A DNA stretch of 16,219 bases from Ruminococcaceae bacterium UBA2857 (GTDB taxonomy: Bacteria > Bacillota > Clostridia > Oscillospirales > Acutalibacteraceae), in contig DEFH01000064.1 in NCBI GenBank assembly GCA_002350705.1, forward strand, positions 1-16,219, read 5' to 3'. Positions 7,105 through 15,618 of the stretch are shown piece after piece. The number at the start of each line of letters is the position of its first letter. Position 1 is the first letter of the stretch. The notes beneath the pieces are model-generated. The model did no database searches, was not told the origin of the DNA, and worked only from the letters and a program-made list of their open reading frames with translations. Position numbers and translations under genes: made by a program.

Positions 7105-7548
7105 TTAAACCTGTACAACGTCCTTGAACGGCTGTACTATCAGTTTTACACCTTGAATTTCCTTTACAGAAATTTCTGTTCCTACAGGCAATGCCATTTT
7201 ATCTTCTGTCACTGCCGACCAGTCGCTGTTGTCAACCTTGACACGCATAATGCCCTGTTCTTCATCAACGATTTTGGTTACAAATCCCTGTTTTCCGACA
7301 TTCATATCTGCATTTGTCGGAGTTTTGGCAAAGCCTGTCATTTTCTTGGCGATAGGTCTTGTCAGAAGAATTGCAGCTATCGTTACCGCAAAGAACACAA
7401 TGATCTGTATTTCCCTGCCGACACCCGCCAGCTCCAGTATCAATGCTACGACACCACCCAATGCAGCCCATATTGAAATCAACTGCACCTGCGTTGCCCA
7501 CTCCAACAGACACGCCACGATAATTACTGTCAGCCATATCCACAGCAT
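7105..7548 (-). CDS. NfeD-like membrane protein, short form
   Basis: This 147-residue protein has three closely spaced N-terminal membrane helices (about 3-19, 23-43 and 47-66). A C-terminal OB-fold-like beta domain runs from about 80 to 142 (VGKQGFVTKIV through GVKLIVQPF). The length fits the NfeD1b form, which lacks the serine-protease domain of long NfeD proteins. It pairs with the SPFH gene immediately downstream and probably helps assemble or anchor the SPFH complex. Start ATG 7548 has AGGTGG at 7558-7563. No separate promoter is obvious in the 52 bases between it and the EndoU-like gene, so readthrough from there is possible. Confidence 0.9.
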   Translation of the reverse strand: MLWIWLTVIIVACLLEWATQVQLISIWAALGGVVALILELAGVGREIQIIVFFAVTIAAILLTRPIAKKMTGFAKTPTNADMNVGKQGFVTKIVDEEQGIMRVKVDNSDWSAVTEDKMALPVGTEISVKEIQGVKLIVQPFKDVVQV

Positions 7549-7600
7549 CTTCTCTCACCACCTTTTGTCAATGCACAATGCATAATAATTTGTTTTTTAA

Positions 7601-8269
7601 TCACTTCTGATAGACAGGATATGCCGTCGTTATCTTGTTGCTGCTGTCCAGATACATATCGATCTCCATATCCCCATAGTGACCTATCCAAAGAGAATTT
7701 TTCGGATTATCGGGATTGGCTGTTGCCTCATCATACGCTGTATTGATGGCATCTACCACCTGCTGCGGTGTCCAGCTTTCGGGATAAAACGAACTGAATC
7801 CGTTTTTCTTTACTCCGTCCACTTCCACGTTACCCGTGAAAACACCGTTTTTATCCTCTTTGGAACGTGTACCTTCAATCACTTTGCCTTTGCTGTCAAG
7901 CACCATCGTATAATGATAGCCTGTCGCATTGCCCTTCTTATTAATTGTACCGTCAAAGATATGTTCTATTGTTCCCTTGGCGAAATAATCGACATTTTCC
8001 AGCTGTGAAATATCTGCCATATAATAGCCCGATACTTCCGATATTTCAGTCTTGCTTTCCTCCTTGTCGGAAACGTCTGTATTTTCAGATTGCTCCGACA
8101 CCTCAGAAACTATCTGCGAATCATTGGTTACAGGCTCATTTTCGGGTACAGCCGGACGAAAGTTAGTGACAAGAAGCGGTACACCCAATGACAACGCTAC
8201 CGCAAAAATCAGTACGACTGCCTTTGCCGCAATATCATTCGGCAAGGGAGTTTTCCTATTATCAGCCAT
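7601..8269 (-). CDS. Membrane-anchored EndoU-type nuclease domain protein
   Basis: A short cytoplasmic N-terminus precedes one membrane helix (about 14-36), so the rest should face outward. Residues about 45-80 are a Ser/Glu-rich linker. From about 95 to 222 the sequence matches bacterial EndoU nucleases: IEHIFDG with His103, GYHY with His119, VKKNGFSSFYPESW with Lys154/Lys155 and Ser159/160, QQVVDAINTAYDEA, and the closing ITTAYPVY. In this family two His and a Lys cleave RNA, as in CdiA-CT and other polymorphic toxins. No toxin-delivery domain and no clear immunity gene are seen, so it may be a cell-surface RNase or toxin-like effector. Start ATG 8269 has an AGGAG-type site at 8280-8284, with its own promoter upstream. 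Confidence 0.83.
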   Translation of the reverse strand: MADNRKTPLPNDIAAKAVVLIFAVALSLGVPLLVTNFRPAVPENEPVTNDSQIVSEVSEQSENTDVSDKEESKTEISEVSGYYMADISQLENVDYFAKGTIEHIFDGTINKKGNATGYHYTMVLDSKGKVIEGTRSKEDKNGVFTGNVEVDGVKKNGFSSFYPESWTPQQVVDAINTAYDEATANPDNPKNSLWIGHYGDMEIDMYLDSSNKITTAYPVYQK

Positions 8270-8303
8270 TTTTCAAACACTCCTGTTTCAATATACTATC
8301 CAT

Positions 8304-8332
8304 ATTCTATCCCAATAACAGCCTTTTGTCAA
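8304..8332 (-). promoter_or_regulatory. Promoter of the EndoU-like gene
   Basis: On the minus strand TTGACA (8332-8327) and TAGAAT (8309-8304) are spaced by 17 bases. This lies just after the DUF6440 gene and 35 bases before the EndoU-like start codon, so the nuclease gene can be expressed independently of the upstream operon. Confidence 0.82.
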
Positions 8333-8344
8333 TTTACAATTTTT

Positions 8345-8536
8345 TTACCATGTACCCTCCAGCTGTGTTGACACAACGGTTCCGTCTGCATTCAACAGCG
8401 GTGTGACTCCTGTTTCCGAAACAAGGTAATTCACTCCTGTCATCTTGTCAACGATAATCTGTACCCTGCATTGACCTACCTGTGAGTACACACATTCAAA
8501 CCTGTCATTCGGGTTGGTCTTTTCTGTCCACATCAT
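8345..8536 (-). CDS. DUF6440-type small protein
   Basis: This 63-residue protein has the arrangement RFE..., QIIVDKMTGVNYLVSETG and TPLLNADG, which matches the small DUF6440 family seen in Firmicutes genomes and phages. The function of that family is unknown. AGGAGG at 8543-8548 serves either of two adjacent ATGs (8536 or 8533, spacing 6 or 9). It lies 16 bases after the methyltransferase-like gene, so it is probably the last gene of that operon. It has no signal peptide and no membrane helix. Its position next to an EndoU-type nuclease raises, but does not support, an immunity role. Confidence 0.78.
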   Translation of the reverse strand: MMWTEKTNPNDRFECVYSQVGQCRVQIIVDKMTGVNYLVSETGVTPLLNADGTVVSTQLEGTW

Positions 8537-8552
8537 TTTTTACCTCCTGTAT

Positions 8553-9224
8553 TTACCATATAAACGGCACTAATCTGTATTTTACTTTCTGCTTGTACTC
8601 TTTATAGCCTGCAAGCCCTTCTTCAAGCACCTTTTCTTCATTCTTTATTCTGCCTGCTATGATAAACGGATATGCCAAGAATATGATGAAAGATATTACC
8701 GAACCCAATACAATCGGCATTGACAAAAATAATATCAGTGTCACTGCATACATCGGGTGCCGCACAATTCCATATAAGCCTGTATCAATGACTTTCTGAT
8801 TTTCCTGCACTTCGATAGTCCTTGAAAGATAGGTATTTTCCCTGAGCACTTCCGCATACAAGCCGTATGCAATCAGAAATACAACTGCACCGACTATCAC
8901 TAACCATTCAGGCAATTTTATCCACTGAAATCTGTAATCCAATCCCGCAACGATAAACCCTGAAAGAAACATGATTCCGCTCAATGCAACAACTGTTTTC
9001 TGCTGTGACTGTTTTTCTTTGACATCAAGCCGTCTTTCCAGCAGATACGGATTTTTTTTCATTAAAATCAATCCTGCTGTGAACATCGGGATAAACAGGA
9101 TTCCCATAAAAAGCCATGCATTCCAATAGGCAAAACTTCCTGCCGACAAAAACAACGGCAATGCTACTATGACGATACCCGACAAAAATTTTATTATCCC
9201 ATTGGCAAATAATTTTTTGTCCAT
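8553..9224 (-). CDS. Isoprenylcysteine carboxyl methyltransferase-family membrane protein
   Basis: A 223-residue integral membrane protein with about five helices. Its C-terminal half carries the ICMT/PEMT-type SAM-binding signature: GLYGIVRHPMYA (149-160; RHPMY 155-159), then NEEKVLEEGLAGYKEYKQKVKYRLVPFIW. Family members methylate lipids or small molecules using SAM; the substrate here is unknown. The ATG at 9224 is preferred because GGAG (9234-9237) lies 9 bases away; ATGs at 9233 and 9230 are too close to it. The gene begins 5 bases after the ygiQ stop and belongs to the same operon. Confidence 0.88.
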   Translation of the reverse strand: MDKKLFANGIIKFLSGIVIVALPLFLSAGSFAYWNAWLFMGILFIPMFTAGLILMKKNPYLLERRLDVKEKQSQQKTVVALSGIMFLSGFIVAGLDYRFQWIKLPEWLVIVGAVVFLIAYGLYAEVLRENTYLSRTIEVQENQKVIDTGLYGIVRHPMYAVTLILFLSMPIVLGSVISFIIFLAYPFIIAGRIKNEEKVLEEGLAGYKEYKQKVKYRLVPFIW

Positions 9225-9229
9225 AATCA

Positions 9230-11176
9230 TCATCTCCGTTTTTTATTTTTCGGCTTTCCGTCTTTTTTATCGCCTTTATTGGAATTCTGTATCATGTCAT
9301 ATTTCTCAAACGAAATACCATACTTTTTCTCGGCTTCCGTCAAAGGCTTGGCAGATTTCTTGCGGGCATTGACATCATGTGTGTTTCTCGGACGGATAAG
9401 GCATTTTTTGTCAAAGCCAATTAAATCCGTTCTGTGAGCCGTTACCAACGCTTCATGCACCAAATCATAATTTTTCGGATCCTTGTACTGTATCAAAGCT
9501 CTTTGCATTGCCTTTTCATGCGGATTATGGGCAACATACACTTTCTCCATTGTGCGAGGGTCAACCCCTGTATAATACATACACGTTGATATCGTCGAAG
9601 GTGTCGGGTAAAAATCCTGTACCTGTTCGGGCATATATCCCAAATCTCTCAGATACTCCGCCAATGCAATCGCCTCTTTCAGCGTAGAACCGGGGTGCGA
9701 TGACATTAAATACGGTACTAAATACTGTGGTTTACCCAGCTTTTTATTGATCTCCGCATACTTCTTGCAGAAGCTTTTATATACGCTGTTTTCGGGCTTG
9801 CCCAATTTCTGCAAAACGGCATCTGCAATATGCTCGGGGGCAACTTTTAACTGTCCGCTGATATGATACTGACACATTTCTTTAAAAAACGTATCATCAG
9901 GATCCGCCATAATATAGTCAAATCGGATTCCCGAACGGATAAATACTTTTTTCACTCCGTCAAGAGAACGCAGTTTTCTCAGAAGTTCCAAATAATCCGT
10001 GTGATCAACCGTCAGATTCTTGCAGGGCTTCGGAAACAGACACTGCTTATTCGGACAAACTCCCTTTGTCAGTTGTTTTTTGCAGGAAGTATGTCTGAAA
10101 TTGGCTGTCGGTCCTCCCACGTCATGGATATAGCCTTTGAATTCGGGATCTTTGATAATCATTTTAGCTTCATCAATAATCGACTGATGACTTCTTGTCT
10201 GAATGATTCTTCCCTGATGGAATGTCAATGCACAAAAACTGCATCCTCCGAAGCATCCTCTGTTACTGATAAGACTGAATTTAACCTCTTTAATGGCATC
10301 AATTCCACCGTCTTTTTCATAACACGGATGATAGGTTCTCATATAAGGCAACGCATATACTTTGTCCATTTCCTCCTGTGTCAGAGGCTTTGCCATAGGA
10401 TTCTGCACAACATACAGATTGTTCCCATACGGCTCAACAAGCACTTTTCCCGAAAACGGATCGGTGTTGGTATACTGGATATAAAAGCTTCTCGCATAAT
10501 TCAGCTTATCCGCTTTCAAATCCTGATACGACGGCAATGCAATATAATCATAGATATTATCAAGGCTCTTTGTTTTATACACCGTCCCCTTGATGAAAGT
10601 GATTTCCTCAACAGGGATATTCTGATTCAAAGCGTCCGCAATTTCCACTATCGAATGTTCTCCCATTCCGAAAGAAAGGATATCCGCCTGTGAATCCAGC
10701 AAAACCGACCTTTTCAGACAGTCATCCCAGTAATCATAATGTGCCATTCTCCGCAGACTCGCCTCAATGCCGCCAATCACAATCGGCTTATTTTTATAAG
10801 TCTGCCTGATGAGATTGCCGTAGACAACCGTTGCATGGTCAGGTCTTTTGCCCATCACACCGCCCGGAGTAAAAAAATCTTTGGCACGTCTTTTTTTCGA
10901 CACGGAATAGTGATTCACCATCGAATCCATATTGCCTGCCGAAATCAAAAATCCCAGTCTCGGCTCCCCAAATACATTGATACTTTCAGGATTTTTCCAG
11001 TCAGGCTGGGCAATGATTCCCACTTTATAGCCTGCACTTTCCAGCACTCTGCTGACAATGGCGGGTCCGAATGACGGATGGTCAACATACGCATCCCCTA
11101 TGACAAAGGTGAAATCTACGCTGTCCCACCCTCGCTTTATCATATCTTCTTTTGTAATCGGCAAAAAATCATTCAT
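9230..11176 (-). CDS. ygiQ: YgiQ family radical SAM protein (UPF0313)
   Basis: This 648-residue protein has the full YgiQ layout. An N-terminal cobalamin-binding-like domain (about 20-180; GDAYVDHPSFG and IGGIEASLRRMAHYDYW) comes first. A radical SAM core follows, with the cluster motif CFGGCSFC, whose cysteines at 308, 312 and 315 hold the 4Fe-4S cluster. The C-terminus is basic and Lys-rich. A further Cys-rich segment (HTSCKKQLTKGVCPNKQCLF) follows the core. The reaction is not established for this family. Start ATG 11176 overlaps the preceding gene by 8 bases and has only a weak purine stretch upstream, so translation is probably coupled. Confidence 0.95.
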   Translation of the reverse strand: MNDFLPITKEDMIKRGWDSVDFTFVIGDAYVDHPSFGPAIVSRVLESAGYKVGIIAQPDWKNPESINVFGEPRLGFLISAGNMDSMVNHYSVSKKRRAKDFFTPGGVMGKRPDHATVVYGNLIRQTYKNKPIVIGGIEASLRRMAHYDYWDDCLKRSVLLDSQADILSFGMGEHSIVEIADALNQNIPVEEITFIKGTVYKTKSLDNIYDYIALPSYQDLKADKLNYARSFYIQYTNTDPFSGKVLVEPYGNNLYVVQNPMAKPLTQEEMDKVYALPYMRTYHPCYEKDGGIDAIKEVKFSLISNRGCFGGCSFCALTFHQGRIIQTRSHQSIIDEAKMIIKDPEFKGYIHDVGGPTANFRHTSCKKQLTKGVCPNKQCLFPKPCKNLTVDHTDYLELLRKLRSLDGVKKVFIRSGIRFDYIMADPDDTFFKEMCQYHISGQLKVAPEHIADAVLQKLGKPENSVYKSFCKKYAEINKKLGKPQYLVPYLMSSHPGSTLKEAIALAEYLRDLGYMPEQVQDFYPTPSTISTCMYYTGVDPRTMEKVYVAHNPHEKAMQRALIQYKDPKNYDLVHEALVTAHRTDLIGFDKKCLIRPRNTHDVNARKKSAKPLTEAEKKYGISFEKYDMIQNSNKGDKKDGKPKNKKRR

Positions 11177-11522
11177 CTTTCAAACATTCCCATTCTTTTT
11201 CTTTAAAGCCCACCAATACTTTTTTATCACTGACAAGCAGTGGTCTTTTTACTAACATTCCGTCACTTGCCAATAATTTCAATTTTTCCTCGTCTGTCAT
11301 TTCGGAAAGCTTATCTTTCAATTCCATTGACTTATATAAAAGTCCGCTCGTATTGAAAAACTTCTTTATCGGAAAGCCGCTTTTTTCAATCCATTTCTTC
11401 AATTCCTCATAGCCCGGATTGTTCTGCTTTATATCCCTCTGTTCATACCGGATATGATTCTCATCAAGCCATTTTTTGGCTTTCTGACAGGTCGTGCATT
11501 TCGGATAGCATACAAACAACAT
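11169..11522 (-). CDS. Spx/ArsC (YffB-like) thioredoxin-fold protein
   Basis: This 117-residue protein of the ArsC/Spx family has an N-terminal CTTC redox motif (Cys9, Cys12, in YPKCTTCQKAKKWLDE). FFNTSG follows at 55-60 and VKRPLL around 91-96, all standard for the family. The length and CxxC fit Spx-like or YffB-like proteins better than true arsenate reductases; no arsenic genes are nearby. It may be a redox-responsive regulator or reductase. Start ATG 11522 has GAGGTG at 11530-11535, which overlaps the stop of the upstream membrane-protein gene. Confidence 0.88.
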   Translation of the reverse strand: MLFVCYPKCTTCQKAKKWLDENHIRYEQRDIKQNNPGYEELKKWIEKSGFPIKKFFNTSGLLYKSMELKDKLSEMTDEEKLKLLASDGMLVKRPLLVSDKKVLVGFKEKEWECLKDE

Positions 11523-11528
11523 TCTTAA

Positions 11529-11969
11529 TCACCTCTGTAAATTTTTGTTTATATATACATAAGTCATATTGATAATACAAAAGTTGTATATCAATCCTAT
11601 AGACAAAAAACATATGTAACCAAATCCTGCAGAAACGCCATCAATCTGAAATATTATTGCACTCAAAAAAAAATGACAAAGCAGAACGATGATAATAATA
11701 TTTTCAGGAAAATGAAAATTTAATAAAGATTTCATATAATCCAGCAAAGAGCCTTTCATATCCTTCGGTCTTAATTTTTTCAAATAAACCAACATCAAAA
11801 TGATTGTTATCGGAAAACTGAGGATAAAATATAAAATTCCTATACTGGTTATATATGACAAAACTTTATTTTGCATATGAAGAAAAAAATATTCTAAAAT
11901 TAAACAACACAAATATACAAACCAGTTAACTTTTGCCAAGACATTTAATATTTTAGAATACAGCATCAT
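11529..11969 (-). CDS. Hypothetical four-helix membrane protein
   Basis: I do not recognise this 146-residue protein. It has four strongly hydrophobic stretches: about 15-35, 38-64, 90-110 and 114-138. Basic loops (LKKLRPKDMKG near 63-73) and a basic C-terminus (NKNLQR) suggest both ends are cytoplasmic. GAGGTGAT at 11975-11982 serves ATG 11969 or 11966. It is visibly more AT-rich than its neighbours (about 25% G+C in the sampled line 11641-11700 against about 45% in 10441-10500), which may mean recent transfer or simply its hydrophobic, Ile/Phe-rich composition. Its stop codon lies in the ribosome binding site of the Spx-like gene. Confidence 0.8.
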   Translation of the reverse strand: MMLYSKILNVLAKVNWFVYLCCLILEYFFLHMQNKVLSYITSIGILYFILSFPITIILMLVYLKKLRPKDMKGSLLDYMKSLLNFHFPENIIIIVLLCHFFLSAIIFQIDGVSAGFGYICFLSIGLIYNFCIINMTYVYINKNLQR

Positions 11970-12178
11970 AAAGTATCACCTCATTAGAAAATCACACACT
12001 AAAGCCCATTTCATTCCAATTCAAACTATCGGTATCACCTCCCTGAACTGTTACAGGACATCACCTCTCTGATATATGAAAGTTTATTATATGTATTATA
12101 ACATAACATCCTGCACAAAATCATATATTTTTTCCGACTTTTTTCGTTAAAAAGTCAATCCGTTTCAACTTTCCCCCG
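11970..12178 (-). promoter_or_regulatory. Promoter and long leader ahead of the membrane-protein operon
   Basis: On the minus strand an extended -10 box, TGT-TATAAT (TATAAT at 12100-12095), is the best promoter candidate; the -35 match is poor (TGATTT). Transcription would start about 120 bases before the membrane-protein gene. The leader carries three strong Shine-Dalgarno-like stretches (near 12062-12066, 12037-12042 and 11975-11982). Only the last serves an obvious gene. The remainder up to 12178 is AT-rich with no gene. Confidence 0.5.
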
Positions 12179-14755
12179 TCAAAATTTCTCTGATCTGCAA
12201 TCATTGTGCATTGAAATGAGTCCGTATTTTAATTTGATTCTTTCCAGTTTGGCAATGATCGGCTCTGCCCCGATATATAAAAACAGTGCCGTTGCTACTG
12301 CGTGTACGGTATCTACAGGCAATCCAAACAAATATGCCGAAATAACTGTGCCTGTATTGAGCGACGTCCCCGATAATAATATTGTGGCAGGATTCATAAT
12401 GCCCCCGTATATCACCAGTGCCGCTGTGAATCCAAACACCGCAAGAGATATCCTGTTCTGCGGCAGGATTCCCCTTTGATACACCAGTCCCGACAAAAAG
12501 CCTATCAAGCCCATGGTGAACATCTGGAAAGGTGTCCATGCTCCCTGTCCGAAAAAAATATTGGATACGAGCATTGTCACCGAACCTATCAGAAAGCCTG
12601 CCTCACTGCCCAATGCCGCTCCCGATATAATCACCAGTGCCGTGACAGGCTTGAATTCGGGTATCATATACAGAACCGCTCTCCCCGACACGCACAAAGC
12701 ACATATTGTTGCCATTAAAACAAGTTCTCTTGCCTGTACGGCTCTCCTTTCAAACATGATATAAAACGGCACTACACTTTCCAGCATAATTAAAAGCGAA
12801 ATAAACAGGTATTTTGTATTGTCCCAGAAATGCACTCCGCAAAATATCGTGACAGGTACGGCTATCAAAACGATGATCATTGACACAAGCAGTTTTTTGA
12901 CATTTCTGTCCTTTTGAATGATATGGATTTTTGCGGATTTCTCGCCTGAACATATCATAAATAAAATTGCCGAAACAAACATTACTCCATAAGCAATTAT
13001 TTTATCACATTCGATGCTGACAATATCCGCTGTCACCAGCATGAAAAATACGGCTGTTATCAATGACACCATTCCCCATATTTTTTTCAAAAGACTTTTT
13101 CGGGGAACTTCCTTTTCTTTTACTGCAATTTGTTTTGCATTTTTGGGCGGTTTCGGCATTTCGGAAAATGTTACTCCGAGTGCATACAAAATATCCTGCA
13201 ATGTCACGGCATGATTCACAATCCCTCTTGACATTCTGCTGACAGGCGTTGTATAAATCCCGTTGGCACCGAAAAATTCTTTCGGACTTCCCTCGCTGAC
13301 GATCTCTCCGTTGAAAAGCATGGCACATCTGTCGGAATGTTCCGCACAAAATTCTATATCATGGCTGACCAGTACAATGGCTGTCCCATTTTCGGCAAGC
13401 TCCCGCAATATCTCTGCCAACTGCTTTTTATAGGCACTGTCCAAGCCTTTTGTCGGCTCGTCAAGCAGCAATATTTCCGGCTTTGTTAAAAGCACTTTTG
13501 CCAGTGCCGCTTTCTGCTGTTCACCGCCTGACAAGTCATACGGGTGCTGTCTTAACAAATCTTCCAGTCCGCACAAATTCACAACATTTTCTATCTCTCC
13601 GTCAATCTCCCGCAAATCTTCTTCCACCGTTGATTTGATAAACAATGCCTGCGGATTCTGCGGCAATACAGACACCTTCCCATTCCGAAACACTTTTCCC
13701 CTGTTCGCTGAAAGTATTCCCGACATCACGGAAAGCATGGTACTTTTGCCTGCACCGTTTCCTCCTATGATTGCCAATATCTCCCCTGCATACACTTTCA
13801 GGCTGACTCCCTTTAATATATCGGGCTCGTTTCTGCCATAGCGGAACCATATATTTTTCAATTCCACACAAGGTTTGCTGTCGGGCTTCCGATATGTTTT
13901 CACGGCGATTGCTTTCAAATCCCTGTTTTCCGTGAATTTGGCAAGCCATTTTCTGCCCTCTCCGATACTTAACGGACTATTCTCCGAACCGTCTGCGTAC
14001 TGATATGCTTTCACCACTGACGGCAGACTTTCAAAAACCGTGTTTTTCCTGTCATACAGTATTTTTGCTGTCCTTTCGGGTGATGTGTCGGAAATGATTT
14101 TTCCCTCCGACATCACAAGGATCCTGTCACTTATCCCATACACTTCATTCAGGCTATGCTCACTCAATATCACGGTTGTTCCCAATTCCCTGTTGATTTT
14201 CACCAGCATGGAAATGAAATTTTCTGCAGCTATCGGATCAAGCTGTGCTGTCGGTTCGTCAAGTATCAAAACATCCGGCTGCATGACCATCACGGACGCA
14301 AGATTTAAAATTTGCTTTTGTCCTCCCGAAAGCTCGTCCACATTCTTATCAAACCATTTCGAGATACCGAAAAATTCCGCTGTTTCGGCAGTTCGTCTGC
14401 GTATCACTTCATTTTGCATGCCAAGGCTTTCCAAGCCAAATGCCAATTCATGCCACACTTTATCCGTGACAGACTGGTTATCGGGCGACTGCATCACAAA
14501 ACCTATCTTTTCCGACTGCGTTCGGAAATCCGTTTCCATCAGATTTTTTCCCGAAAAAAATATGGTTCCGTGCCGCTCTCCGTAAGGCTGTAAAACCGTT
14601 TTCAACTGCCGCAAAAGCGTACTTTTTCCGCTTCCCGACAAGCCGCATATGGTAATGAATTCCCCGTTTTCCACCGAAAATGATATTTCTTCCAATGCAT
14701 TTTTTTGAGCAGTCGGATAACGGAATGTTACGTTTTCCACTCTGTATATTTCCAT
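12179..14755 (-). CDS. ECF transporter fusion: EcfA, EcfA' and S component in one polypeptide
   Basis: This 858-residue protein powers and provides substrate recognition for vitamin uptake. The first ATPase (about 1-240) has Walker A GLSGSGKST (38-46), signature LSGGQ (142-146), Walker B with Glu167 and His200. The second (about 295-500) has GGNGAGKST (331-339), LSGGEQ (408-413), Glu433 and His465. A membrane region follows from about 555. Its first helices (558-668) lead into an S-component-like block (675-845) with CVSGRAVLYMIPEFKPVTALVII and FFGQGAWTPFQMFTMG, resembling the cobalamin-type (CbrT-like) S family. ATG 14755 has GGAGG (14763-14767) at 7-base spacing and overlaps the EcfT gene by 28 bases. 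All ATPase catalytic residues look intact. The corrinoid substrate is inferred. Confidence 0.9.
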   Translation of the reverse strand: MEIYRVENVTFRYPTAQKNALEEISFSVENGEFITICGLSGSGKSTLLRQLKTVLQPYGERHGTIFFSGKNLMETDFRTQSEKIGFVMQSPDNQSVTDKVWHELAFGLESLGMQNEVIRRRTAETAEFFGISKWFDKNVDELSGGQKQILNLASVMVMQPDVLILDEPTAQLDPIAAENFISMLVKINRELGTTVILSEHSLNEVYGISDRILVMSEGKIISDTSPERTAKILYDRKNTVFESLPSVVKAYQYADGSENSPLSIGEGRKWLAKFTENRDLKAIAVKTYRKPDSKPCVELKNIWFRYGRNEPDILKGVSLKVYAGEILAIIGGNGAGKSTMLSVMSGILSANRGKVFRNGKVSVLPQNPQALFIKSTVEEDLREIDGEIENVVNLCGLEDLLRQHPYDLSGGEQQKAALAKVLLTKPEILLLDEPTKGLDSAYKKQLAEILRELAENGTAIVLVSHDIEFCAEHSDRCAMLFNGEIVSEGSPKEFFGANGIYTTPVSRMSRGIVNHAVTLQDILYALGVTFSEMPKPPKNAKQIAVKEKEVPRKSLLKKIWGMVSLITAVFFMLVTADIVSIECDKIIAYGVMFVSAILFMICSGEKSAKIHIIQKDRNVKKLLVSMIIVLIAVPVTIFCGVHFWDNTKYLFISLLIMLESVVPFYIMFERRAVQARELVLMATICALCVSGRAVLYMIPEFKPVTALVIISGAALGSEAGFLIGSVTMLVSNIFFGQGAWTPFQMFTMGLIGFLSGLVYQRGILPQNRISLAVFGFTAALVIYGGIMNPATILLSGTSLNTGTVISAYLFGLPVDTVHAVATALFLYIGAEPIIAKLERIKLKYGLISMHNDCRSEKF

Positions 14756-15618
14756 TTTCTGTCCTCCATGATGTCCACTGTCAGCGGCATAACACACAAT
14801 ATCACATAGATTGCCGTCAAAACGGCATGAAACCGTATCTCGCTTATCATCGGAAAATAATCAAATTCCAATTCCCCCGAAAAATATCCCCGCAATATGC
14901 CAATATCACACAAGGATATCATCAATAATATCAGACAATCTCTCTTTTCAAACCGAAATAAGGAAAATGCCGTCCTGTGCGGCAAGCCGTAACCTCTGCT
15001 TTCCAGAGAGTTTGCCGTATCAACGGAATTTTCCATCACCCATTGCAGCATAGCCGAAATGATTCTCACGCCATTGGAAATCCTTGTTTTGAAACTGCCG
15101 TCTGTCATATCTCTGCCAATGTTTTTCTGAGCGTTCCTGACCTCTTTGAAATGTGCCGACAGTTTCGGAATAAACCGCAGTATCATGGAAATCAACAGAC
15201 TTAATTTCGGAGCCATTCTGCCGAACAGATAGATGACTTTGTCCGAAGTCATGATACAACGCAGGCACACACACCACAACATGGTACTTGAAAACAGTCC
15301 TCCCGACACCAATCCATATATCAGCGACTCCATTGTAAAAGGATTCCCGTCGGGCAGATAAAACCATATCGTCACGCCGCCGTGATTAAATAACGGATTG
15401 ATTGCCGCTATCAGAAAAAACATCGGCACAATAAACGCCAACAGGGCTTTCAACGTCGTTTTCCGCCCCAGATACAATGAATATCCTGTTGAAACTATCA
15501 ACGATATTCCCAAAAAAAGCGGCTCTCTGATAAACATGGCAAAAAATATCACTGATGTAAAATAAAAAAACTGTACTATCGGGTGAAATCTTCCGAATTC
15601 ACTCTGTCTTGTATTCAT
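14728..15618 (-). CDS. ECF transporter transmembrane component EcfT
   Basis: EcfT couples the two ATPases to the S component. The 296-residue product begins MNTRQSEFGRFHPIVQFFYF and has several membrane helices. A cytoplasmic coupling region contains EVRNAQKNIGRDM and then SLESRGYGL; the latter is the conserved Arg-Gly coupling motif, while the first motif is divergent (Ile where Arg is usual). ATG 15618 has AAGGA (15627-15631) with 8-base spacing and lies inside the end of the DUF4430 gene (20-base overlap). The gene itself overlaps the ATPase fusion by 28 bases, so all three are one translationally linked unit. Confidence 0.9.
   Translation of the reverse strand: MNTRQSEFGRFHPIVQFFYFTSVIFFAMFIREPLFLGISLIVSTGYSLYLGRKTTLKALLAFIVPMFFLIAAINPLFNHGGVTIWFYLPDGNPFTMESLIYGLVSGGLFSSTMLWCVCLRCIMTSDKVIYLFGRMAPKLSLLISMILRFIPKLSAHFKEVRNAQKNIGRDMTDGSFKTRISNGVRIISAMLQWVMENSVDTANSLESRGYGLPHRTAFSLFRFEKRDCLILLMISLCDIGILRGYFSGELEFDYFPMISEIRFHAVLTAIYVILCVMPLTVDIMEDRKWKYTEWKT

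Noticed and set aside
7570..7590. ATGCACAATGCAT repeat between the EndoU and NfeD genes as a mobile-element remnant
   Set aside because: Too short, with no matching partner or target duplication in the window.
12136..12156. GACTTTTT / AAAAAGTC hairpin after the ECF fusion gene as its terminator
   Set aside because: The stem is mostly A-T and lacks a T-run on the minus strand, so it does not meet the intrinsic terminator pattern.
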